Below, in pieces: positions 54,601-64,000 of a DNA stretch of 64,000 bases. A model generated the notes under the pieces. That model ran no database searches. It was not told the DNA's origin and saw only the letters and a list, made by a program, of their open reading frames with translations. The number at the start of each line of letters is the position of its first letter. The first letter of the stretch is position 1. The position numbers and the translations under genes were made by a program. The stretch lies in assembly GCA_900095095.1 (NCBI GenBank), contig FMBT01000513.1:1-64000 (forward strand). Direction: 5' to 3'. The DNA comes from Fragilariopsis cylindrus CCMP1102 (Eukaryota; Bacillariophyta; Bacillariophyceae; Bacillariales; Bacillariaceae).

Positions 54601-56182
54601 TGTGTGGAGTTGCATTGGATTCTCCCGGAGTTTGGTACTCGATAGAAGGTACAGGGAGAGGTGTAGAGTTAAGTACATGTCAAAGTAATATCTTTGATAA
54701 CTTTGATAATTTTATACCGCCATTAGTGTCTTCAAAGGATCATCATGTGGAGATTTAGAATGTGTTACCGGAACATCTGCGGAAGATCCTTCGTGCGACA
54801 GCACTGGCGTGACAGCTGCTTGGCTTACCGAATCCAATACGAATTACTTTGTGTATGTTCACGGTAAATCCTCACAAAAAAACATGGGTGACTTTGAATT
54901 GACTGCTACCGAATTTGATGTCATCGAAACCAATGAATTTTGTCCTAGAGCAAATCTTGTTCCTACTGATGGATCTCGTATTCAAGGCTCAACGGAGGAT
55001 GCAACTCATGCCGCTATTCACTCTTCATCTTGCGGTGTTGAAGTTGTCAATCCTGGTTTATGGTATGTATTCAAAGGAAACGGACAACCATTTTCGATCT
55101 CAGCATGCGCAGAAGACGAAGACGATTTCGATGTTTCGGTTTCCGTGTTTACAGGAACATGTGACGATCTAACGTGCATAACGGGGTCTACCTTCGTCGA
55201 CAATTATTGTTCGACGACCGGTACGGCAAAGACAGGTAGACGATCTCTACAACAACAAATTTCTTCGAATAATGACTTTCGTTTCATGACAGAAAATCGC
55301 CAAGACTACTACGTCTTCGTACACGGTCAGAATGGAGTTGGCGATTTTGATTTGTACATCAACGAAGATACCGTTCCTGGTTACGGAACACTCGCTCCAA
55401 CCGCCACTCCTCTTAGATTTGGAAAGGATCTATACCGATGGATACCAATCAACGACGATGTTACAGTGGTTACGGATTATCCATCACTTACAATTGTGTC
55501 ATCACCTACCGCTGGTGGCACTGCAAAGGTGGACGGGTCCGCTATTCAATATTCATCCCTGCTGGATTACGTAGGGATTGATATCATTACTGTCGAAGGT
55601 TGTATACAAGATGACTGTTACCAATTCCTTATAACAATTAGAGTTATGGGTGATGAGGAAAATGACCGTGAAAATGGCGACGATGACGGCGGCTCGAATA
55701 AGTTATGGTGGCTACTTCTGCTCTTGCTACTAGTACTGTGTCCATGTCTATGTCTACCGATGTATTTCTTTCATCAAAAGAAGAAGGTAGAAAAAGAAAA
55801 TGAATACGAAGACCACGACGATATGGAGGATCGGGACTTGGATGAGTTTTTGGACGATATAGATGACGAGATGGAAGGCCCGGACGCCGAAGGAGGGCAG
55901 TTACTTCCATACCAGACTCCGAATAATAACGACTCCAGTGATGATGACGATGATGACTGGGAATCGAGTGATGGTGATGATGATGATGAGGACAGTGAAG
56001 AAAAGCCTCACAACTCAAGTGACGACGAAGATGAGAGCGGTAGCGAGGAAGAAGAAGAAGAAGATGATGACGAATATGAAGTTGATGATGAAGATGATGA
56101 GGATGATGATGATGATGAATACGAGAACAACGACGACGGGTTTAATGACGAACGAGTCGAGTCATTGAGATCACTATCTTAG
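48632..56182 (+). CDS. Kexin/furin-like subtilase with repeat ectodomain
   Basis: Five exons: 48632-48944, 49750-50344, 50505-51207, 51423-54068, 54219-56182 (GTAAGT donors; phases agree); about 2073 residues. Order: His/Arg-rich head and signal segment (MLLLISITLLLVSIQIQ), LNR-like and PSI-like Cys modules, then an S8 protease with Asp in INDDGVDV (about 206), His in DGHGTAVAGI (about 243), Asn in FASGND and Ser in GTSFATPVVSG (about 510). A P domain follows (LDLKHYNRGDLEIILTSPSG ... GVWSLSVRD), as in proprotein convertases. Then come a Cys-rich part, an SPT linker, five modules with GxWY (GGWYEM, GVWYTF, GAWYRV, GVWYSI, GLWYVF), a cadherin/Big-like domain, one membrane helix (about 1914-1935, WWLLLLLLLVLCPCLCL) and a long acidic tail. 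The frame shifts by one base in a T run at 54710-54713; one added T restores FDNFYTAISVFKG. It may process secreted or wall proteins. Confidence 0.88.
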
Positions 56183-56531
56183 AGATTCTCGTTTAGAACA
56201 CACAGTGCTGACATTGAGTAATAATTAATTCCAATAATATAAAATAGAGAGATGATGATTTATATAATATTAATAGAATAGTACTTGCAATATTTAAATA
56301 GTATTATGTTAGTTAGTTAGTTAGGTTACTAGTTATTACTGCTATATACTTGTTTATTGTTATTTTTTATTGGTCTATTATCTTAGAGAGTGGGCATGGT
56401 CTGCCGATGATCATTCTCAAAATGTTTTTTTTTTAATCTTTTCTCAATCTACGAGTATCCCCCAACATCATCATCCTCATCTACCTATTCGTGACTAGTA
56501 TTATATAATACTGTAGTACTTTCTTTTTATA
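56183..56531. other. Short convergent 3' region
   Basis: 349 bp of AT-rich DNA between two convergent genes, with TTAG repeats (about 56309-56324) and a T-run. No gene was seen. Confidence 0.5.
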
Positions 56532-57717
56532 TTATTCTCCATGCCGATCACGAAATGTTTGTATTCCGGCACCGGACTTATCCGCAGCAGCACTTACTTT
56601 AGGTTTCCAATTTTCATCAGTTTCACGTGTTTTTTTATCTTCAGCTATTTGTGCTTTGGTGTTCTTGCGATGTAATTTATCTTGTTGTTTTTCTTTCTGA
56701 CGTTTTAGTTCTAATTCACGTCGTGCTATTTGTTTTAAAGATAATTTTTCACCGGGTATCATACTACTACTTGCACTGCTTGTATTATTAAGACTGGTAT
56801 GATCTGTGCAGGCGAATTTTGTTTTTTTATTACTACTACTTACATTTGCAGTAGTGGAAATTTCTAATGCAATTTTAATTTGAGTTGTAGTTAATGCTGG
56901 TAGGATACGTAATCCAATACTATCTTGAATGGATTGGGTTGGTACATCATTCATAATTAATATATTACTATTCTCCTGTTGTGTCATACGTGTCATTCCA
57001 ACCAAGTCAGAGGATGTTAATAAATCCAGTACATAAAATTCATTTGAAGAAAACAACCGAGATTTTAATTTAGGATTATCTAATTTCAATGTACGATATT
57101 TCAATCCATCTTCTCCAGCGACACCACCTTTCTTTGGATCAATTATATTCTTTAATACAACCGTTAATGTTTTAAGCTGAATTATGTGTTTACACATTTT
57201 AGATTTAAATTTAAGATAGAGAGGAAAGTTGTATTGAATTATTTTGTTTTGTGTTGTGTTGTTTGTTTTTTCAAAGTAAGATTGAGATGAGAGGAAGGAA
57301 AGAACAGAACGGAGGAGGATGAGATCGATGATGAAAATGGGTGGAAATTAGATTATAGGGTGTGTGGGACGGACGAGAGAGAAAGGGAAGTATTGACAAT
57401 AGGCCGGTTTTGGAATTGGCATCGGAATTTACCGACGACGTATACATAAAACACAACGAATTCGAATTCGACGTAAGACAACAATAACAACGATAACGAC
57501 GACAGAGTAGAGTAGAGTAGAGCAGTGTAGCTAACTACTGTACTAGCCTTTTCAAGTAGAACAATATTATACAATAACTTTTGTTTTTATAACTTACACA
57601 ATCACTTTTTTGTGATAATGATGTAGAAGTATCATTTAAAAGACGCTGCATATATACATCAATACCAGACGAAGCAGAACCAGATGCAGTAGTAGGATTA
57701 GAAAGTCGTAAAGTCAT
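56532..57717 (-). CDS. PUB-domain protein
   Basis: Two exons: 57717-57598 and 57176-56532, with a 421-bp GTAAGT...TTCAG intron in phase 0; 254 residues. Reading across the junction gives SLSQKSDC|LKTLTVVLKNIIDP, then GLKYRTLKLDNPKLKSRLFS and NEFYVLDLLTSSDLVGM, the order of a PUB domain (about 20-125), which in other eukaryotes binds the C-terminus of the AAA ATPase Cdc48/p97. The C-terminal third is a basic coiled coil (SLKQIARRELELKRQKEKQQ) with a conserved-looking end. No UBX, transglutaminase or kinase domain is present, so this would be a short Cdc48-cofactor-like protein. The start is the only ATG in the first exon before the PUB helix. The intron contains the sequence that would otherwise suggest a start at 57197; the acceptor CAG at 57177-57179 sits just inside it. 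Confidence 0.8.
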
Positions 57718-57745
57718 TGTTCTGTACTGTAGTTGTTACGATTGG

Positions 57746-57781
<36 letters not shown>

Positions 57782-58076
57782 AGTTGAATGAATATAGGAT
57801 GGCTGTTGCTGTTGCTACCGTATTGCTGTTGGGCGTGGCGTGGCGTTGTTTGCTTGCTTTTGTTGTGGTGTTCGCCTCTTCATCGGCATTTCTCATGCAT
57901 GACTGCTTGAGTTAGTAATTATTGCCGCTGTTCTTCTCCTCCGTTTTTTTTTTAATATTGCTTGACGACGTGACGTGGACAACAACAAAGCGAAGCAAAA
58001 AACAAGCACCAAGAAAGCAAACAACCAACCAACAATAATGCATGAGCAGTCAAGTCAGTCAAGTCGAGTGAGTCAT
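57718..58076. other. Upstream region with (GT)n
   Basis: Promoter side of the PUB gene. A (GT)n run lies at about 57750-57778, CAGTCAAGTCAGTCAAGTCG near 58047, and TACTGTA-type words flank the start codon. No gene was seen. Confidence 0.5.
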
Positions 58077-58204
58077 AAAAGTGTAACTGGATAGCTAATT
58101 AATAATCCCCCCAAAATTAGCATAGAGGGGGGCCCCTAAATAAATGTATTCGGGGACAAAATATTTCAAACAAAAATATTGTTATGTACTACACTAGTAC
58201 CATT

Positions 58205-58700
58205 TGAAAGGGTTGCAGAGGACAACACCAAATAGGGCGGGTGCACTAACATCCACAAAGTGTACTAGAACAGTGTGTTTACCTCCTACAACTGATCTGT
58301 TTGTGTGGCTAAGGAATAAAAGTCATTTCAATCTTATGGCAGGCATACAAAAAATAACATGATTTTTGATCAAGAAATAAACCACTAAATATCTCATTTG
58401 AATGGGTTGCAGATAACAACACTACTAGATGGGTCAGGTGCACAAACATCCACCTAGTGTATTAGAACATTGTGTTTGCTTCCTACAACTTTCCTATAAC
58501 TTTTTTGTTCATGTGGTTAAGGAATAAAATTTGTTTTGCTAGTGATGTGGTAGGTAGGCACAAAAATAACATGATTTTTGATCAAAATGAACACCAAAAT
58601 ATCTTATTTGAAAGGGTTGCAGATAACAACACCAGATGGATCAGGTACACAAACATCCAAATAGTGAGCTAGAACATTGTGTTTGCCTCCTACCATCCCT
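58205..58700 (+). repeat. ~200-bp tandem array, three copies
   Basis: The word CATTTGAAAGGGTTGCAG recurs (GGTTGCAG at 58211, 58405 and 58615), each followed by AACAACAC, CAGGTGCAC, AACATCCA, AGAACA.TGTGTTT and CCTCCTA. Spacings are 194 and 210 bp. An inverted partial copy lies at about 60000-60060. Confidence 0.85.
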
Positions 58701-59238
58701 GGTATGGTGGTTGACTAAAGTAATTCTGATTGGCATCATTTTTATCTCCCAAATAAATTCTTCCTGTGGAGTTTGGTTATTGGAATATTAAACAACCTTG
58801 AATAATAAGATGAATACCTTGTCCCTAGGTTTTAGAACCAGCATGGTGCACCAAACATACCACCCAGTTATCCATCTCATACCCATAGGGGATGAACCAA
58901 GGGTCATGATCCCTCATACTTACCTTATTCTTGCCTCCAGAACACAAACATTGCATTTTGGCCAACATGTCATATTTCCCTGCCCAAAAGTATCATTTAG
59001 AAATAGGCTGCCACAACATCACAAAAAGAAATTGGACCATGGTTTGAACACCCAGATACCTTCCATATATGCATATGGTCAAAATACACCAACAATACTT
59101 GGAACATTTGCCATATTGGTGTGTGGCCCATTTTGGGGGTATGTGACCTAGTACAAACTCAAAGGGATGAATATTCCCAAAGGGTTGACCATATACACCA
59201 AAGAGAATATAAACTTGACAAGCTATGGGCAGGACACT

Positions 59239-60002
59239 GCTGCACCCAACCAAAAGAAAGTTCTCCTTTGGAACCATTTCGAATAAGAGATTTCTTGGTG
59301 CATTTTGCTGGAAAATATGGTTATATTTGTGTACATACCACAGCAGCAAAATCAAATTTTTTCTTCAACTGCAGGGACAAAAAAGTGGTAGGAGGGCAAC
59401 ACAAGGTTCTCATACACTATGTAGAGGCTGCTGCACCCAACCAAAAGAAAGTTCTCCCTTGGAACCATTTTGAATAAGAGATTTCTTGGTGCATTTTGCT
59501 GGAAAATATGGTTATATTTGTGTACATACTGCAGGAGCAAAATCAAATTTTTTCTTCAACTGCAGGGACAAAAAAGTGGTAGGAGGGCAACACAAGGTTC
59601 TCATACACTATGTAGAGGCTGCTGCACCCAACCAAAAGAAAGTTCTCCCTTGGAACCATTTTGAATAAGAGATTTCTTGGTGCATTTTGCTGGAAAATAT
59701 GGATATATTTGTGAACATACTGCAGGAGCAAAATCAAGTTTACTCTTCAACTGCAGGGACAAAAAAGTGGTAGAAGGGCAACACAAGGTTCTCATACACT
59801 ATGTAGAGGCTGCTGCACCCAACCAAAAGAAAGTTCTCCCTTGGAACCATTTTGAATAAGAGATTTCTTGGTGCATTTTGCTGGAAAATATGGATATATT
59901 TGTGTACATACTGCAGGAGCAAAATCAAGTTTTTTCTTCAACTGCAGGAACAAAAAAGTGGTAGGAGGGCAACACCATGTGTTACTACACTATATGGATG
60001 CT
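59239..60002 (+). repeat. 191-bp tandem array, four copies
   Basis: GTAGAGGCTGCTGCACCCAA begins units at 59421, 59612 and 59803; an earlier copy enters at 59239 (CTGCTGCACCCAACC) and the last decays near 60000. The period is exactly 191 bp. It is not a multiple of three, so each copy opens a separate frame of about 60 codons rather than one long repeat protein. Confidence 0.92.
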
Positions 60003-60391
60003 AGTGCACTGGACCCAGAAGGTGTTGTCTGTTGCAACACTTTCAAATGAGATATTTTGTTGTGTGTACACATACATTTTAAATCCCTAAAATGTGTGCT
60101 GTGTGTGAGTCTACATTGTGAGATACCAGTAGGCTTATAAGACTAAGGAATATAACAATTCTCCATCCAATAGGTCAATTGTAAACTTCATACTAAAAGT
60201 TTCCAAAAAAATGACTTCTTAGGTGTATATACTTGATGCTAAAGTTGTTATTATATACTAGACTAACAAATGCTAAGAGTTTTTTTTTGGGGGGGGGGTA
60301 CGATTTTTTTACCCCAAATTGTATTTTTTAATTTGGGGGTCCCCTCTATGCTAATTTTTTGGGATAGTTAATTATAACCAGTTACACTTTT

Positions 60392-63311
60392 TTGGATTTA
60401 AAAAACAGTTAATTAAAAACACTAGTTTTAACGAAAACCCCCAAATTGAAAAGTTAATGTGTGTTGCATGTAGTTACTTTTTTTGGCTTAAAAATCACAG
60501 TGTTTTTAATTAATTAAAAAGCCTGAGTGTTTTGCCTGTAGTGTGTTTGTATTGTCTTCTTGAATACAGTGTATTGAGCCCAGCTGTTTGCTTACTGACT
60601 GTGAATGGAATGTCACCTGTATGTTCTTTGGTTTGAACAGTCAACAATACCGTTAGTCTACCTGTCTGTGTGCGGATGCGCCACGTGGAAGTCAACACTA
60701 TCATGTGTTGTTGGGAGTGGACAATCTTTACCTGCAATAAAAGTAGTGTACACAATAAGTGCACACAACAAATTCTTACACAGCAGCAGGCAATTCTTGT
60801 ATGAGCCAGGAGTAGACCCACTTTTTATTAGTGATAAACAATAAATGGGCAGCAAATTCATCATGCATGTTATTGTTTGGTTGACAGGACCTATCACCAT
60901 GCTGAAAATATAGTAGAATCTCATCATGCTGTCACACGCATTATCTGTCCAAAGGTGACCGTAGCACAACAAAAAATCATAGAGTGTCTACAGGCAGCTG
61001 TACCCAATCAACCATGATTTTTGGAATGTGTGGTTGAACTGAACCTGTCTAAAAAAAGGGGAGCAGCCCACACTTTTCAACACCACCATCAAACATTACT
61101 TCTTATTCATGTTGATGTGAATGATTTTTGATACTGCGCATAAGATGATTTTCCTTGTCAAGATACTGCACGTTGCTAAAAAAACATAGATTGAGTTGGA
61201 ACCTACCATCAAACATACTCTTTGTTGGTGATGGATCCCTTTCAAAGCTCTAATTATAAAACTCAACTAGGTGGTTTGTCAACACAATAATGATAGACCA
61301 CACTGTATTATTTTCTTAGCTCTAAGTCTATTATTTGATCTGCAATCCTATTCTCTTATGCATCTCTTGTGGCGATTCGAGATTTTCCTTCCCATCCCTA
61401 TAATCTCATAGAATTTCCCCCAAATGACCGAATTACACTGAAACTTTTCCTCCCTATTAACCATCCATATTGAGTGCTAAATATTGGTTCCTCTGTATTG
61501 ATGTAGGTACAGTTGATGGCACCCCCATTGTCATGTTGATGGCCAATTTGTAACTAAATAATAGACTTCGTCTATAAGCAAAAAAAGGGTTCATGTGTGC
61601 ATGTTGCACGTATTATGTAGTAGGTGGTGCGGTGCATGTTTGAACAAAAGTACCATTACTATTCTCCTGAGTGTACTAACAGAGAAAAAGAATACAATAC
61701 GTGCAACAAAACGTAGTTCAAAAATAATGTAGAATAATGTTGTACAGTAGACACATCATGCAAAAATGGAGCAGCACTTACTTGTATTTGAAAAAAAATA
61801 GAGATTCTAAGACCCAGTGCGTTATGACACAAGCAAAGCAGCATTCGGAAGCGTATTCGACGTGTGTGTGTTTGTGGGGGATGGTGCGTATCATGGTAAA
61901 AACGCACAACGTACATTACTTTTACAACATGATCTTTCGATCCCCTGTGAGGTTTTCATGCCTTTTCTGCGCTGCTTCGTTTTACGCCACTACTCGTATT
62001 AGTATCGCGTAAACTTTATTTTTTAGCACTTAATACTTAAATCAAAGTGACGACAACAGGAGTATTATATACGTATTGCAGTTTGCTATGAATGAATCAA
62101 GCGCCAACGAATGAATGAGCTATCAACGCACGTGGGTAAATTGTTATAATCAAAAGAATACACTTACATGGAAAAACAACTAAGAATTCTTATGCCCTAT
62201 AGTCCGATATTTTGGGGCTTATTGTAAAAAAACAAATATTTAATGTCGCATTCTTTTATGCGTTGAAAATTGCTCACTGATCATCCCTCCGCGCAAAAGA
62301 TCACAACCCTTCAAGTTCCTTATGCTTTTTGGTTGTGTACCGGTATGTCTATTTGCAACACAAAAAAATTATCTATTCTGACACTTACAAGTAAAACGTT
62401 GTTTCTATATTATTATTGAACACAGTCTTACCTTACAAGAATTAGTGTACTGTGTCCGTTAATCTTACAATACTTTATCCCATCTTAACCTTGAAAAAAG
62501 AAAAGACACAAAGGAAGTATAATAATAACTACCCATCCCCGCTCACTTTTTATTTTATTATTTTGAGATAAACAACACGGCGCTGAAAGACGAAGAAGCA
62601 TACTATTATTTACGTGTATTTTTTTAAAAAGCAATCTTTAGGGGTGAAGGTACGTCCTATTGTTTCTATGTGTTTTGTTTATATTAAAAACTATTTGGGA
62701 CGTTTGTGTGTTTGTGTGAAGGCACGTCGGACTCGAACAAGAATATCGGATTTTGATTTGATTTGATTTTTGTGTTGTTCAAATAAAAAAGGAAAGGAGT
62801 CTGTCTGTCTCTATTCCGGGTGTAACTAGTATTCCAGTTCTGTTTTTTTTTAAAAATATAGAACCAAATACAATGTGTCCTGGATTTTTCTGTTGCTCTT
62901 CTTCTTCTACTTCTTCTTTCCCAAGATATATAATGTTTTAAATTTTTTGCTTTTTTGTTTCTTTGTTTCTCTTTTTGAATGAATTTTCAGGACACTGAAT
63001 TGTGGCATTCGATATATTGATTCATTTCGCTCCCGTTTCCCACCTCTCGATTCGGTAAAACAAAATCATATCAGAGGAAGGCGTTTTAGTTTACCTCTCA
63101 CTTTGCATTGACGTGACGTGATAGAGTGTCAGTATATAAGACGAGAAGAAGAAGAAGAAGCGGCCCTTCTTTTTCATATCTGAACTAATTACCGAACTGA
63201 CAAGACAAGACAAGGCAAAGAAGACTGAAGGTTACTTTTTTACACCTTACAAGAAACAAGATAAGACAAGACAAGAAAAGAAAGGAAAAAGAAAGAAGCG
63301 TATATAATATA
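60392..63311. other. Gene-poor region right of the TIR element
   Basis: About 2.9 kb. The TTAATTAAAAACACT word at 60408 and its complement at 60499 form a further short inverted repeat. The segment at 60650-61020 may be a decayed transposase (separate entry). From 61.6 to 63.3 kb I see AT-rich DNA, CTT and GAA runs (62898-62920, 63140-63155) and AAGACAAGACAAG (63200-63280) just before the next gene. Confidence 0.45.
60650..61020 (+). pseudogene. Possible decayed DDE transposase fragment
   Basis: The plus strand reads CATWKSTLSCVVGSGQSLPA, then IKVVYTISAHN, EPGVDPLFISDKQ, a stop, then MGSKFIMHVIVWLTGP. The spacing of a Gly-rich strand, LPAIKV and a Trp/Ser-containing block recalls the middle of Tigger/pogo-type DDE transposases (LPP.I..KG ... 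W M). A last open piece (HAENIVESHHAVTRIICPKV) may belong to the same remnant. Two or more stops break it. The match is by eye and weak; chance translation of repeat DNA is the alternative. Confidence 0.25.
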
Positions 63312-64000
63312 ATGCCTAATACCGGAAGAGGATTACCTCCAAGAAAAACTACCCCGCCTACTACGGGCGGTAGTATAGGGGGTATTAAATCTTCCGCCTC
63401 CTCTACTACTGACGGTAATAAAAGTAATGGTAGCGACGGCGGCGGCGGCGGCGGAGGATCTACTAGTAGAAGGCGTACCCGTGGCCTTCCTTTATCAGGT
63501 GGAGGTGGAGGAGGAGGAAGTTCTACTACTACTACTGCGAACGGATCAGAATCAGTAGTAGTAGTAGGAGGAGGAATACATCCCTCAACAGTAGCATCAT
63601 CATCACCATCACCCTCTTCAACAGGTGCTCTTGTTGCTTCTACTTCTGCAACTATAACTGCAACTGCAACCTCTTCATCTTCATCTTCGAGACGTAGACA
63701 ACATTCCTTACCATCGTCGTCATCGTCATCCTTCCCTCAAGAGAAAAAGAAGAATTCTCCTACCAGTAGTAGTAGTAGTAGTAGAAGTTTTGTGAAGAAG
63801 GAACCATCGTCATCTTCATCTACACAACGTCCTTCGTCTGCTACTACATCTTCTTCTACTGCCATGAATGCCATGACGGCGGGACCGATACGTCAAGCAC
63901 CAACCAACCAACAACCAGAAAACAAAATTATTAAGAGCCGTATTAGATAAAAATGGTGGAGAACAATTTAATGGAAGAAGAAATAATAACAATGATAACG
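63312..64000 (+). CDS. Ser-rich protein, N-terminal part (cut by window)
   Basis: A frame of 212 codons begins MPNTGRGLPPRKTTPPTTGG and is mostly Gly, Ser and Thr runs with basic clusters (SRRRTRGLPLSGGG, SSSRRRQHSLPSSS, EKKKNSP). It stops at 63950, but the DNA beyond it is clearly coding in the next frame (KLLRAVLDKNGGEQFNGRRN). One base fewer in the A run at 63924-63927 would join them, so the gene probably continues past the window. RG/RS-like patches suggest a nuclear or RNA-binding protein, but the diagnostic part is missing. The start follows an AAGACAAGACAAG leader. Confidence 0.6.

Larger units (their letters stand above)
58077..60391. mobile_element. 2.3-kb TIR element packed with tandem repeats
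   Basis: The ends are inverted repeats: AAAAGTGTAACTGG at 58077-58090 pairs with CCAGTTACACTTTT at 60378-60391, and a second block, AATTAGCATAGAGGGG (about 58117-58132), pairs with CCCCTCTATGCTAATT (about 60341-60356). Inside the left end is an array of about 200 bp times three; inside the right end is one inverted partial copy of it, so the termini are extended inverted repeats. The centre is a 191-bp array. There is no transposase frame, so it would be non-autonomous, perhaps a foldback-type DNA transposon. I found no clear target-site duplication. Its base and word composition differs from the flanking DNA, which also suggests insertion. About 3 kb of DNA that may derive from related elements follows. 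Confidence 0.75.

Noticed and set aside
59239-60050. Repeated frames of about 60 codons (MVHFAGKYGYIC...)
   Set aside because: They come from the 191-bp satellite. The period is not a multiple of three and each frame stops at the same place, so they are not one repeat protein.
61480-61560. VGTVDGTPIVM in one frame, like the VDGTH block of Harbinger transposases
   Set aside because: Only about ten residues match and nothing around them fits; too little to call.

Overview
The window looks like nuclear DNA of a diatom with low GC content. The evidence is of four kinds. Introns are short (about 35-420 bp) with strong GTAAGT donors. There are many secreted proteins with SPT/PSxx linkers, Ser/Lys-rich tracts and ShKT-like cysteine modules. 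One putative plastid protein has a signal peptide, an ASAFAP-like site and a second lumenal signal. Kexin-like and spermidine-synthase proteins carry long acidic low-complexity tails. Microsatellites and short tandem duplications are everywhere, inside and between genes. I cannot name the species. No rRNA, tRNA or CRISPR was recognised.

Layout. 0.7-2.2 kb: a Q/N-rich basic protein. 3.1-8.7 kb (minus): a giant single-pass membrane protein made almost only of Lys/Ser/Gly and PSxx tetrapeptide repeats. 8.7-11.5 kb: gene-free DNA with G-runs and a diverged triplicated repeat. 11.5-18.0 kb: three secreted proteins sharing a C-terminal allene-oxide-cyclase/dirigent-like barrel, two of them with an intron at the same place; a MITE-like inverted repeat lies between. 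19-20 kb (minus): a METTL7-like methyltransferase with apparent thylakoid-lumen targeting. 21-22 kb and 23-26 kb: a DUF2807-like surface protein and a 905-residue secreted protein with repeated Cys modules.

26-41 kb: three paralogous secreted ShKT+SPT proteins among many two-copy tandem duplications. Two of the three lie in a duplicated locus of about 1.8 kb. Between them are a small three-exon membrane protein at 29.1-29.9 kb, recovered only by splicing, an unknown three-exon gene at 35.4-36.6 kb and an unresolved minus-strand gene at 36.8-38.0 kb. 42-45.6 kb (minus): a membrane-anchored spermidine-synthase-like enzyme fused to a SET-like tail. 48.6-56.2 kb: a five-exon kexin/furin-like subtilase with a P domain, repeated beta modules, a membrane anchor and an acidic tail; it carries one apparent single-base frameshift. 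56.5-57.7 kb (minus): a PUB-domain protein.

58.1-60.4 kb: a 2.3-kb element with terminal inverted repeats, packed with 191-bp and about 200-bp tandem repeats, followed by what may be a decayed DDE transposase. 63.3 kb to the end: the start of a Ser-rich gene cut by the window edge.

Most recognisable proteins are secreted or membrane proteins of the kind found at the diatom cell surface and wall. They are not an operon, and co-function is not implied beyond the paralogous clusters.
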